NCBI GenBank assembly: GCA_008636105.1
Contig: VSDH01000026.1
Location: 1-44,833 of the forward strand
Source of the DNA: Candidatus Scalindua sediminis
Lineage (GTDB): Bacteria; Planctomycetota; Brocadiia; Brocadiales; Scalinduaceae
Direction of reading: 5' to 3'
DNA: 44,833 nucleotides
Part shown: piece by piece, positions 8,879 through 18,015 of the stretch
How positions within the stretch are numbered: the first letter of the stretch is position 1
How the letters are laid out: every line of letters starts with the position of its first letter
The notes under the pieces: model-generated
The model's input: only the letters and a program-made list of their open reading frames with translations
Told to the model about the DNA's origin: nothing
Database searches by the model: none
Program-made: the position numbers and the translations under genes

Positions 8879-10729
8879 CTAGCTTTTTTGTAGTGTTTTA
8901 TCTATTTCTTCGTTAGGTTTCCAAAGCACACGCTTTGTGGTTATCACACCCGCAGGGCAATCCTTGCAATTTCCACATCGAATACACCTATCAGTATATT
9001 TTATTACGATACCGTCTTCACTAACTGAAGGTCGGTATACTTTGCTTTCATCATATGCATCCACGATTCTTAGTGCACCCGTGGGGCATACCATAGCGCA
9101 TCGGCCACAGAGTACACAATCTTTCGTCTCCACATCAATAGTAAGATCGCATTTCAGACAACGCGAGGCTTCTATCTTTGCCTGAGATTCGGTAATACCA
9201 AGTTCTACTAAATTAAATGTGCCCTGTCTTCCTCCTATATTTAACATTTGCATCTCCTGACGGGGCACGGCATCATAATCTCCCTCTCGCGCATTAAATT
9301 CGCTATCCGAAAGCGTAACCCAAACTTTCTTCTCAGGCTCTTGAAGCTTTTCTCCCCTTATATATCTATCGATGGCCTTTGCAACTTTTTTACCATCTGC
9401 AACTGCTTCAATTACGATTCTTGGTCCGTAAGCAACGTCACCTCCCGCAAATACACCTGGTCTTGTAGTTGCAAGAGTTTCATCATCAATCTTTATTGTA
9501 CCTCTTGGTGTCAACTCTATCTCAGGTCGCCCCTCTAACCAGGATGCGTCAGGAGTCTGACCAACTGCTAATATCACAGTATCTGAAGGGATAATACTTT
9601 CACTACCCTCAATAAATGTTGGATTAAACCTGCCGCTACTATCAAAAACAGATTTAACATCCAGAGTTTCTAATCCCACGACCCTATTATTTTCTCTAAC
9701 GACTCTCTTGGGCCCTTTAGATGGATTAAGTATTATTCCTTCCTCCTCTGCCCCTTCAATCTCATGCTCGAATGCAGGCATCTCTTCTTTAGACTCCAGG
9801 CAGACTATGTGTACTTCCTGGGCCCCCAGACGAATTGCCATCCGTGCAGCGTCCATTTCAGCTTGTTCGTATCCAACGTTTTGAGTAAACCTTACAGCGG
9901 TTCTTGCAGTATCCATTGCGACGTTCCCACCCCCAACTACTATCACTTTTTTACCCAGACTTCTCATAACACCGAGACTTACATTTTTCAAGAATTCAAG
10001 GCAATCCATAACGCCTTCTCCATCTTCTCCGGGGATCCCAAGTTTTCTAACCTTCTGTGCGCCTGCAGCAATAAATACGGCTTTATATCCCTCTTCTAAT
10101 AAATCAGAAATTGTCTTTCCCGGGCTTCCGATAGGGGTATTCGTCCTTATCTCAACGCCTCGTGCCTGAATATTGCTTACATCAAACATAATCTGCTCAC
10201 GAGGGAGCCTGTAGGACGGGATTGCCCACATCAACATACCGCCTACTATAGATTCCTTTTCAAAAACAGTCACCCTGTACCCCATACCTGCAAGGCTGTT
10301 AGCCGCCGTTAATCCTGCAGGACCTCCTCCAATTATGGCAACTTTTTCCTCTCTTTGTTTTATCTTGGTGGGTGGAATTTTTATTTTATGTTTATAAATA
10401 TAGTCTGTAACAAACCGCTTTAATGCATCAATTGATACTGGTTTGTCAAAATCACCTCGTTTACATTTGGTCTCACAGGGGCGTGCGCATATATATCCAC
10501 AGACGGCAGGGAATGGATTGGTTTCTAGCATCAATTTGTAAGATTCTAAATACTTACCCTGACTAATCAAACGTATGTAACCAGGCACATCCATGTGTGC
10601 AGGGCATCGATGCTGGCAACGAATGTTTTGCTGTAACCAATCCAAATCAAGCTGTACTCGTATACCTTGTTTAGGTATAGTTGCTTGTTCAACAACCTCG
10701 CTACCCGTTTCAAATGAAATATCAGCCAT
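8879..10729 (-). CDS. GltD-like FAD/Fe-S NAD(P) oxidoreductase subunit of the Rieske/b complex
   Basis: The 616-residue soluble protein has three parts. An N-terminal Cys-rich region (Cys38, 42, 77, 81, 85, 89) is typical of glutamate synthase small-subunit-type enzymes. A two-dinucleotide-domain flavoprotein follows (GGGPAG at 134-139, GGGNVAMD at 266-273, FAGGD near 431). The C-terminal ferredoxin domain has Cys538/541/544/548 and Cys582/585/588/591; the last pair is two residues apart instead of the usual three. It should face the cytoplasm side and link NAD(P)H to the quinone pool. In anammox models this allows NAD(P)+ reduction by bifurcated or reverse electron flow; that role is inferred. 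It lies in the operon between Rieske and cytochrome b genes, as in Kuenenia. It lacks any glutamate synthase large subunit partner here. Confidence 0.9.
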   Translation of the reverse strand: MADISFETGSEVVEQATIPKQGIRVQLDLDWLQQNIRCQHRCPAHMDVPGYIRLISQGKYLESYKLMLETNPFPAVCGYICARPCETKCKRGDFDKPVSIDALKRFVTDYIYKHKIKIPPTKIKQREEKVAIIGGGPAGLTAANSLAGMGYRVTVFEKESIVGGMLMWAIPSYRLPREQIMFDVSNIQARGVEIRTNTPIGSPGKTISDLLEEGYKAVFIAAGAQKVRKLGIPGEDGEGVMDCLEFLKNVSLGVMRSLGKKVIVVGGGNVAMDTARTAVRFTQNVGYEQAEMDAARMAIRLGAQEVHIVCLESKEEMPAFEHEIEGAEEEGIILNPSKGPKRVVRENNRVVGLETLDVKSVFDSSGRFNPTFIEGSESIIPSDTVILAVGQTPDASWLEGRPEIELTPRGTIKIDDETLATTRPGVFAGGDVAYGPRIVIEAVADGKKVAKAIDRYIRGEKLQEPEKKVWVTLSDSEFNAREGDYDAVPRQEMQMLNIGGRQGTFNLVELGITESQAKIEASRCLKCDLTIDVETKDCVLCGRCAMVCPTGALRIVDAYDESKVYRPSVSEDGIVIKYTDRCIRCGNCKDCPAGVITTKRVLWKPNEEIDKTLQKS

Positions 10730-10777
10730 TTTTATCTTTTTCTTTCAAAAAAAATGCCCCTTATCGCTTATAGTTAT

Positions 10778-11296
10778 TTATACAACTAACTCTGTTTTGT
10801 TAGATACAACTTTACTTTTATCTACAACTAATCTACCACTATGATCTAGAACCATTTCATAATGATCTAACGGCCTGGGTGCGGGGCCAGCAAAGTTTAC
10901 ACCATTTCGATCATACTTACTTCCGTGACACGGGCACTCAAAGATATCCTTCTCCTTAGAAAATTCCACCGCACACCCCAGGTGTGTACATACCACCGAA
11001 AAAGCCTTAAAACTATTACCATCACGTACAATAAATACCCTTCTTGACTTTAATTTAGTCACTGAATTTTCTGGGAAAGACTTGGGATCTCCCACAGTAA
11101 ATCTTGGTGAAGGCTCAAAAATCACCTTTGGATAAAAGAAGCCCTTATATCCAAAAAGTTGTGACAAGTAGCCCCCTATTGCAGCAAAAAACAAACCCCA
11201 ACCAGCCAAAGACAAAAAATGCCTGCGGGAGAAACTAAACCAAATCCTCTCTTCTGTCTCCGATGAATAACCCTTGTCCTTTTCTGTCGTTTCCAT
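10778..11296 (-). CDS. Rieske [2Fe-2S] protein
   Basis: The 172-residue protein has an SRRHFLSL twin-arginine-like motif (Arg24-Arg25), one membrane helix (about 29-46), and a C-terminal Rieske domain with CTHLGC (Cys103, His105, Cys108) and CPCHGS (Cys121, Cys123, His124). The two His and two of the Cys hold the cluster; Cys108 and Cys123 form the usual disulfide. It accepts electrons from quinol at the Qo site and passes them to the multihaem cytochromes of the same operon. It is the first gene, and a conserved hairpin element lies 62-157 nt upstream of its ATG. A 48-bp gap leads to the next gene. Confidence 0.95.
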   Translation of the reverse strand: METTEKDKGYSSETEERIWFSFSRRHFLSLAGWGLFFAAIGGYLSQLFGYKGFFYPKVIFEPSPRFTVGDPKSFPENSVTKLKSRRVFIVRDGNSFKAFSVVCTHLGCAVEFSKEKDIFECPCHGSKYDRNGVNFAGPAPRPLDHYEMVLDHSGRLVVDKSKVVSNKTELVV

Positions 11297-12370
11297 AATT
11301 ATCTCCTACCTGAAAATCTTCCAAACTCCCTAACTTCTTAATAAAATATGTGAAAACAATTCAAGGCATCGGTTGAACCTTACGGGACAAAGGAGGAGGA
11401 GGGATGTCCTTTAATATAAGGTATTTTGATAGCCTCACCGATGGCCTTGAATTTAAAATGTTACCTCCTATCAGAAAAACCTCTGGCAATTTTGAATTAA
11501 GGATAATCCACTTGTATTTATCATCTTTTGCCCTTGATTTTTAAATTACAGATTTTATTGTTAAAAACGCATAAAGCAACATAATTTTGTGATAAGTGGA
11601 AGAGGAGGGCGTGAGTTTATGAATGATACTCACTTTGCTTGTTTATTAACCCTTATGTTCCTTTCCTTATAGGGTTGGTTATAAGATATAATAGAGATTT
11701 AACACTACGCTAGCCTTATACAACAAGTCAATCAACAAGTAAATAGAGCATGACCTCTATATATAAAAAAACATAACTCAGTTCCTGGTTAAATATTATC
11801 TCTATCAGTTTTTATTATGGCTCGTAATAATTGATTTTAGATTTCTGTCGCATTTATAAATTCTCCTACTAAATTCTAATTTATGCTAGTTTTCCCTCGT
11901 TTATAAATCTATAAGCAATTGAATCTATTAGCCTTACAAGCTGATATACATTTATTTTATTCCTAAAATTATGAGATATCAAATTTATGATTGAAAATAG
12001 CTAATGATGATAAGTGGTAAAAGTCAGCCGATTTTTATTTATTAGAACTCAATTCACTACTCTAATAAATGGGAATAATTTATAATTGAAATTTTTAAGT
12101 TGTCCAAAGCTGCATCATATTATTCTTTCTCTTTAGAAATCCTTTATTTTTTAGTGAGAGGGTTTTAAAGAAAAGTAGTTGTGCAATTAATTATCTTAGA
12201 TGGAAAAAGAACGAAAACTAGCCCGATACTATTCCGCACGATATTTGATTGGAAAATTACACAATTGAAATTAAGGAATTATTATCGTATATAGAGATAA
12301 TTAGAATAAAATAAGAAGATAAGAGCAAAACCATATTCATAAAACCTTTTGTTTTAATAGTAGGACTTAA
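11297..12370. other. Divergent intergenic region between Rieske/b operon and sensor-fusion gene
   Basis: About 1.07 kb separates two divergent genes. It is very AT-rich and holds the hairpin element at 11358-11453 but no gene-like frame. I looked for sigma54 (GG-N10-GC) and FNR/CRP (TTGAT-N4-ATCAA) sites by eye and found none that was convincing. The length suggests long leaders or several regulator sites. Confidence 0.5.
11358..11453 (-). promoter_or_regulatory. Structured leader element, copy 1 (upstream of Rieske operon)
   Basis: Read on the minus strand, an 18-nt 5' arm (AAUUCAAGGCCAUCGGUGA) pairs with a 3' arm ending in ACCGAUGCCUUGAAUU. Inside, ACCUUA pairs with UAAGGU and GGACA with UGUCC, leaving a pyrimidine loop rich in CCUCC. 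It ends 62 nt before the Rieske ATG. A similar element lies upstream of the porin gene at 21196-21286, with a compensating C-G to U-A pair change in the long stem. It may be a cis-regulatory RNA or a REP-like DNA element; the shared position and orientation favour the former. Confidence 0.6.
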
Positions 12371-15067
12371 ATGAATTACAAATTCGATGATAAAGTAATG
12401 AAAAAAGAGAAACTAGACTATATTTCCATCCTCAAAGAGATTCCTGGATTTGATACCCTAAAGCCGGAACATCTTAAAAAGATTGCATCCATTGTGAAAA
12501 TTCAGGAGTTCTCTTATGGAAACTTTGTCTTTAGAGAAAAGGATGCTGGTGATGCGTTTTACGTTGTCCTATCCGGAAAGGTAAGGATATTCGCAACTAA
12601 CAAGGAAAATGCAGAAATAACCTTATCCACACTTGGTCCAATGGATAGCTTCGGAGAGATAGGGTTCATTACTGGTAATCCTAGGGAGGCCTCATCAAGA
12701 GTAGAAAAAGATTCAAAATTGCTTGTGATTAATAAGTATGTTTTTGACGTGATAACTGAACATGATCCATCACTAACAAGGTTCTTAATAAATATCCTGG
12801 CACGGCGGTTAAAGGTAGACACTGAAAGAGCGGTTGCAAAGTCAAGCAGGGAACAAGAACTTAAGCAATTCTGGATAGAAAGGGATATACATGAATCTTA
12901 TATACTTAAAGGTAGGTCTAAACATATTCAACAACTCAAATCTTTTGCAGAAAAGGCTGCTGAAAACAGCCTTCCAGTCATCTTAATTGGGGAAAAAGGT
13001 ACGGGTAAACTGGCGTTGGCAAGCTATATATACGAAAAAAGTAGATACAAACAGGATAGATTTATAACTGTTGATTGTTCCGCTATATCCCAAGACTATA
13101 CAGGTCAAGATGTTAGAAGCCAGGGAACAAGTGGAATCATATTAGGATTATTGCAGGAGAGCGCACTTTTTGGGCATTTGAAGGGTTCATTAACTTTTAC
13201 CAATGAAAAGAGACTGGGATATATAGAAGTTGTAGAGGGTGGGACAATTGTTATTGAAAATATAGAAGAACTCAGTCTCAGCGTTCAAAATAAATTGTTA
13301 ACCTACTTGAAAACTGGTTTTTATAAACGGATAGGAAGTAATGAACGTATAAAGTCAAACGGTAGGGTGATCCTTACTTGTGGGATAGATATCGAAGAGT
13401 TGGTCAAAAACGGTCATTTTAGTAAGGAATTGTACAATTTCCTAATTCCTCAATCCATAGTCTTGATTCCTCTCAGGGAGCGTAAGAAGGATATCCACGA
13501 GCTTGTGGAGAATTTTATTGAAAAGTACAACGAGATAGAAGGAAAAAGGATTATGGCTATGACTAAGGAAGCCATGAACCTCCTCCTGGCTTATGATTGG
13601 CCAAATAATATTGATGAGTTAGAGGGTGTCATACGCATGGCCGTAAACTTATGTGATGAATACGCGCTTACGCCTGCGCATATAACTTTAGGCCCGATAT
13701 CAACCGAGACAACAGGAATAGGATTTAATCTTCTAAAGTTTGAGCGCATAAGACGATTTATATTAAGTAAGCTTTACCCTAATGTGTTTAAGATAGCAAT
13801 GGTAATAGTTTATTTTTTAGTTATGTTGCTTTTGTTGTCTGATTTTAATGGTTATGCTAAAAATACGTCTCTTTTAGTATGGGCTATCGGGTGGCCAGTA
13901 ATAGTAACAAGTTTACTATTAACCTCACGCCTTTTCTGTGGTTTATGTCCTTTTTATGCAATTGCAGAAGTGGTTCAAAAAATACTAAACCTCAGGTTAA
14001 AATTACCCAATTTTATAAAAAGACAGGGACCGTACATTGGAGTGTTTGGTTTTGCGTTGATACTATGTTCAGAACACATAACAGATATGCCAAATTATCC
14101 ACTAGCCACAGCTGTGCTATTACTATCGATTTTGGGATTTACTGTGATTTTTTATGTATTGTACGGTAGTGCCGCATGGTGTAGGTATTTATGTCCCCTT
14201 GGTCTCATGAATGGTATTTATTCTAAACTTTCGATAATTGAAATCAGGGCAAATACCAGCGTTTGCTACTCTCAATGTAAATATCCCGCTTGTTATAAAG
14301 GAACAGAGGAGAATGGGGGCTGCCCCATGAATTTAGGGGTATTTAATATGTATACTAATGAAGACTGTACCCTATGCGGACAATGTATAAAGAACTGCAA
14401 GCATGACGCTGTAAACCTTAACCTTAGAGTTCCTGCAGCAGAGCTTGTTCGAGATTCAGGGCTTAATTCATATAGAGAAGGGTCTACCTTTGCAATTGCC
14501 TTCTTTGTTCCAATGCTTATTGCAGTCGTGCTGGCCATCAATCTTAGAAAATTGTCTCTGTATGATTATTTCTCCACAAAAATAAACAGTGAAGTTGTAC
14601 ATTATGCACTTATCTGCATATTTTTTTACATTTTGTGTTTTGGTCTTATCTGGCTTGGAGCTATAGCTCTTAAAAAATCAAATTCGGAAGGATCTTCACT
14701 GGAAAAACTGGTGTGGTACACATGCACTTTTATTCCAATTGCATTTGCAGGAGAGGTATCCAATCACGTTATTACATTTATCAACGGCTTTGGTCAAATT
14801 TTGCCAGTGGTAAATCTACATTTTGGTTCATATAAACTTGGTATCCTAAATCAACAGGCCTCCACAGAAATGGTTAAATTCTTGCAAATAATGATAATTA
14901 TAACTGGTACAGTAGCTTCAATGTTTATTGGCAAAAAGGTTGTTAAGAAGATTACAAAAACGCAAGGTTGGAATAAGGTCTTGTCGATATATTTTGTAAA
15001 TTTTGTTTTTTGTGGCCTATTCATTTTTGTCTTCCTATTGAGGGATGGATTACCAACCGTGTGGTAA
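12371..15067 (+). CDS. CRP-like / degenerate sigma54 AAA+ / NosR-NapH polyferredoxin membrane fusion
   Basis: This 898-residue protein joins three modules. Residues 20-150 are a cyclic-nucleotide-binding (CRP/FNR-type) beta-roll. Residues 175-445 are a sigma54-activator AAA+ domain with a good Walker A (GEKGTGK, 207-213) and WPNNIDELEGVI, but the GAFTGA loop has become GSLTFT (272-277) and Walker B reads IVIEN instead of hhhhDE, so sigma54 contact and ATP hydrolysis look lost. Residues 460-898 form a membrane domain like NosR/NapH: CGLCP (523-527), CRYLCP (604-609), a Cys set 632/636/641/651, and a ferredoxin motif Cys666/669/672/676, with helices before and after. No DNA-binding HTH is present. 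I infer a membrane redox protein gated by a ligand or partner, divergent from the quinol-oxidising operon. No known function was recognised. Confidence 0.85.
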   Translation: MNYKFDDKVMKKEKLDYISILKEIPGFDTLKPEHLKKIASIVKIQEFSYGNFVFREKDAGDAFYVVLSGKVRIFATNKENAEITLSTLGPMDSFGEIGFITGNPREASSRVEKDSKLLVINKYVFDVITEHDPSLTRFLINILARRLKVDTERAVAKSSREQELKQFWIERDIHESYILKGRSKHIQQLKSFAEKAAENSLPVILIGEKGTGKLALASYIYEKSRYKQDRFITVDCSAISQDYTGQDVRSQGTSGIILGLLQESALFGHLKGSLTFTNEKRLGYIEVVEGGTIVIENIEELSLSVQNKLLTYLKTGFYKRIGSNERIKSNGRVILTCGIDIEELVKNGHFSKELYNFLIPQSIVLIPLRERKKDIHELVENFIEKYNEIEGKRIMAMTKEAMNLLLAYDWPNNIDELEGVIRMAVNLCDEYALTPAHITLGPISTETTGIGFNLLKFERIRRFILSKLYPNVFKIAMVIVYFLVMLLLLSDFNGYAKNTSLLVWAIGWPVIVTSLLLTSRLFCGLCPFYAIAEVVQKILNLRLKLPNFIKRQGPYIGVFGFALILCSEHITDMPNYPLATAVLLLSILGFTVIFYVLYGSAAWCRYLCPLGLMNGIYSKLSIIEIRANTSVCYSQCKYPACYKGTEENGGCPMNLGVFNMYTNEDCTLCGQCIKNCKHDAVNLNLRVPAAELVRDSGLNSYREGSTFAIAFFVPMLIAVVLAINLRKLSLYDYFSTKINSEVVHYALICIFFYILCFGLIWLGAIALKKSNSEGSSLEKLVWYTCTFIPIAFAGEVSNHVITFINGFGQILPVVNLHFGSYKLGILNQQASTEMVKFLQIMIIITGTVASMFIGKKVVKKITKTQGWNKVLSIYFVNFVFCGLFIFVFLLRDGLPTVW

Positions 15068-15611
15068 TGGCAATATATTTTCATAATTATCGGTATATCT
15101 TGATAATTTGTTTTCACTTTATTTCGTTGTAGAAATAGGATACTTCTCTCCCCAGCCATTTTGCATTTTTTAAAATCACCTTGTTAATCTCTTCCCAATT
15201 CTTTTGTGATATCAGTTTGATATTCTGATGTATTAATCATTACCTTTAGTATCTTACATTCATATACTTTTGGAAATCTCAAATAATTGATATTGTCATT
15301 CAATTTATCGCACAGCCTCTATATCTGGTTTTATTAATCTTGATTTATCCAAAAAACAAGAATAGAATTAATTTATTAGATTTTTTACTTACCGGCGTTG
15401 TTTGTTAATCATAGATAATGCTGAAAAAGTGAAAAAAGTATGTCCTACAGTTGAATACACGGATAGTTGATTATGATATGATTTTGTATTGTGGATTATG
15501 GGAATAAAATCCAAAATGAAGAAAAGAGTTGGCAGTAAATCCAAAAAGAAACATTCCATGCTTTATCTATTTAACGACGTTGGTTAAAAAAAATCGAAGG
15601 AGGATATTGCG
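15068..15611. other. Gene-free AT-rich stretch
   Basis: No supported gene. Frames here are short, low in complexity, and without ribosome sites. The last 15 bases contain the GGAGG site of the following c-haem gene. No clear terminator was seen after the sensor-fusion gene. Confidence 0.5.
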
Positions 15612-16391
15612 ATGTTACGCAAACTAATATTTAGCGGATTAATCTTGGTGTTTACCGTCGGTATATCAGCAGCACAGGTCTTCACTGTTGATGAAAAAGA
15701 TTTAGAAAAGCAAGCAGACCTGGTTGCGAAGTTGATGGTTTCTTGCAGAGCTATTATTGCCGAAAACCAGGAGTTGATAAACGACCCTGAAAAAGGTGAT
15801 AAAGGATTCACAGGCGAAATATATGTAAGGAAGGTTAAAGAGCATTTTAAGAATGCAACGGGTATAGATGTTTTTGAAAGTGATGTCTCTTCCTCAGATC
15901 CCGTAAAAAAAACGTTAGGTACACTGCTTTGCTGTGCAAGGGAAGTGATTGATGAAAGCCAGAAGGTAATCAATATGAAGGGTAAGGGATTTAAAAAGAT
16001 TATCCCTGCCGTTGTCGGCAGACGTACCGGTTACAAATTTAACAAGGTAATGGGAAATGGATATTATCTCAAGCAAACCAGTATGAAATATAGGAATCCC
16101 GCTAATCATCCAGATATTCTTGAGGCAAAATATCTTAAAGAATTTGAGGAGACTAGTCATCAGAAGGGAAAAGGCAAAGGGAAGGTTATTATCATCTCTG
16201 ATGGATCAAAGGTATACCGTTATATGTTGCCAGTTTACGTAGAACCTGCATGTCTCAAATGTCATGGTGAGCCAAAGGGTGAAAGAGACATATCTGGACA
16301 CATCAAGGAAGGTTACAAGGAAGGAGAAGTACGAGGTGCTATCAGTGTAATGATACCTTATTCTTCTACAAACCTTGTTCAGTCAAAATAG
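15612..16391 (+). CDS. Tll0287-like (DUF3365) monoheme c-type sensor/periplasmic protein
   Basis: The 259-residue protein has a signal peptide (1-21, ending SAAQ) and a Tll0287/DUF3365-type PAS-like domain with PANHPD (143-148 region) and a single CLKCHG haem-c site near residue 214. The family binds one c haem in a sensor-like fold and is often fused to histidine kinases or diguanylate cyclases; here it stands alone. A strong GGAGG ribosome site precedes the ATG. It lies between the intact sensor-fusion gene and the remnant of its paralogue, so it could be a redox input partner; that is a guess from proximity. Family call is fairly secure, function unknown. Confidence 0.82.
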   Translation: MLRKLIFSGLILVFTVGISAAQVFTVDEKDLEKQADLVAKLMVSCRAIIAENQELINDPEKGDKGFTGEIYVRKVKEHFKNATGIDVFESDVSSSDPVKKTLGTLLCCAREVIDESQKVINMKGKGFKKIIPAVVGRRTGYKFNKVMGNGYYLKQTSMKYRNPANHPDILEAKYLKEFEETSHQKGKGKGKVIIISDGSKVYRYMLPVYVEPACLKCHGEPKGERDISGHIKEGYKEGEVRGAISVMIPYSSTNLVQSK

Positions 16392-16716
16392 ATTTTTGCA
16401 ATGAAAAACCAAGAAAGGGGGAGGGATATCATTTCCGCAGAGATTTATACCCCAACTACTATCATTTTAATAGGTACACTACCCACCTGTATGCTACTTT
16501 AAAACAGCAAGCATAAACAAGACTAGCAAAACACCACACTGCAATGGTATCCACAGAAACCGCCTAAGGCCGGAACATAGAATATCTTGGAATCGAGTAA
16601 TTTATCTCGAGAACCTTTCGTAGCCTCAGGTTTTACCTATGAGATATTACCCCCATACGTCTATACATTATATCTTTCAAGAAATTACATAAGTTCTTTC
16701 TTCCGGTGGTGCGTGA
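16392..16716. other. Short gene-free stretch
   Basis: No supported gene or strong repeat. A frame at 16587-16853 on the plus strand is antisense to the membrane remnant and lacks a ribosome site. Confidence 0.4.
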
Positions 16717-17279
16717 TTAGGCTTCCCAAGGTAACAAAAAACTCGTGCCTTTGTAAAATAACGAGATATAAAGGACAAAAAATATCAATGGCACCACTCC
16801 CTGGATGGCAAATGTCCGAAATTGTTCCTCTTTCCCGATTTTATTCTGAATAATTTTATAAATAAGGTGCTCTGTTATAAAAAAACCTGTGACTACCATT
16901 ATTAATTGAATGATCTTAGTGAAATTAAGGTTAATTTCAAAGATATTGAATAACATTAGAGACCATCTCGCATCTCCGAAGACTTCCATAAACTTAAGGG
17001 CTATATACCCGCATAAGGCAAGGGGTAGAAGTGTATAACCAAAATGCTGAAGGTGTTCAATTGTTGTGTTCTTTGATATGGAGGCTGTAAAGTAATTGCT
17101 TATAAAGTTCAGGCTTAATGCAAAAAATATTGAAATAGCGAACAAGAAAGGAAAACCTACCGGACTAATACCTAGTTTAGCAAGGATTCCAGCGAAAGTC
17201 CTTTAAAAATCGAAGCCTCTCTTAAGAACCTTATTATTTCGTCCATATCCCCTTCTATTGTTGCTAGTCTCTCTGCCAT
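16717..17279 (-). pseudogene. Internally deleted remnant of a second CRP/AAA+/NapH-like fusion
   Basis: Two pieces on the minus strand resemble the ends of the 898-residue fusion protein. From the ATG at 17279, 35 codons read MAERLATIEG ... IFKGLSLESLLN then stop at 17172, like the start of a CRP-type domain (compare IPGFDTLKPEHLKKIAS). In another frame an open stretch continues LGISPVGFPFLFAIS and on to 16717, a polytopic segment that parallels the C-terminal membrane part (compare STFAIAFFVPML and the FAGEVSNHV helix region). The AAA+ and ferredoxin parts between are missing. It looks like a large internal deletion of a paralogue. The similarity is judged by eye and is moderate, so the 142-residue membrane piece could also be an independent gene with a TTG start. 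Confidence 0.55.
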
Positions 17280-17636
17280 AATTTTTACAAGTAGAATAAG
17301 CAAATGATTATGAAACTTGATTTTAGATAAAGTTGATAATGTTTTCAATTATTATTAATTTCACACTCATGACTAATCTCCTTTCTATCTTAGTTTTACC
17401 AAAATTTACTTTGATTCGTGAAGTCAATAAACCATTTTATTTACCCCGTTAGAAATCCCCATGCTTCCGCACGGGATCTAATACCACTTGCGCCCGTCCG
17501 AACGGATTCAATCCTGGCGGGAACGACATGGTCGGGCTGGGGTCGGACGGGTCTGGCTTGTAAACCAATTTCTTTTACCTTGCAAATTTTTTTCTTAATT
17601 ATATAATTTGGAATTCAGAAACTTGGTAGTTAATTC
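17280..17636. repeat. Gene-free stretch with GC-rich inverted repeat
   Basis: AT-rich DNA followed by a GC-rich block at about 17450-17565. CCCGTCCGA (17493-17501) and TCGGACGGG (17543-17551) form an inverted repeat, and CCCATGCTTCCGCACGGG next to it resembles a worn member of the palindrome family seen at 17910 and 19523. Frames through it are spurious. Confidence 0.5.
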
Positions 17637-17909
17637 ATGAAATATAAGAAATCTAAATACAAAATAAGCGCTAAGTTAATAAAAAAAGGCAGTTGCCCTT
17701 ACTATGAAGAGGGGTTAACTTTTCAGTTAACAGGTTTTACGCCAAATGGATTATGTGATAGCGCCTATGCCGTAATCTCTAGGGATGCGTTGGCATTAAG
17801 GTATGGTGCAGACCTTCCCTGGAAGAAAGACGACGATACAGTTCATACTCATTGCCCGGATCCTGTTGGCGCTGTATGGGAGATAAAACGTGTTCTCAGA
17901 TCAGAATGA
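17637..17909 (+). CDS. TIGR04076 family protein
   Basis: The 90-residue protein fits the small TIGR04076 family of unknown function: a basic N-terminus (KISAKLIKKG), a conserved GLTF ... TPNGLCDSAYAVISRDALALRYGADLPW core, and a closing Cys motif HTHCPDPVG. Retained Cys and His suggest metal or cluster binding, which is inferred. A second family member lies at 22217-22480. It ends right at a GC-rich palindrome (17910-17946) and is followed by the ferredoxin-thioredoxin reductase gene. Confidence 0.72.
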   Translation: MKYKKSKYKISAKLIKKGSCPYYEEGLTFQLTGFTPNGLCDSAYAVISRDALALRYGADLPWKKDDDTVHTHCPDPVGAVWEIKRVLRSE

Positions 17910-17946
17910 CCCCCATTCCTAGCTTACGCAAGGAAGCTATGGGGGC
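17910..17946. repeat. GC-rich palindrome, family A
   Basis: CCCCCATTCCTAGCTT-ACGC-AAGGAAGCTATGGGGG: near-perfect hairpin. The same unit recurs at 23243-23279 and with changes at 19523-19560. It could act as a terminator-like hairpin for the gene just before it. Confidence 0.85.
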
Positions 17947-18015
17947 TGGTAGGAATGAACACAACGTATTATTTTTGCATTAATGGCATTTAAAAACACT
18001 CAAGAGGTAATAGCT

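Noticed and set aside
11297..12370. FNR or sigma54 promoter sites in the divergent region
   Set aside because: No site matched the consensus well enough by eye.
16587..16853. 88-codon plus-strand frame
   Set aside because: Antisense to the membrane remnant, no ribosome site or known motif.
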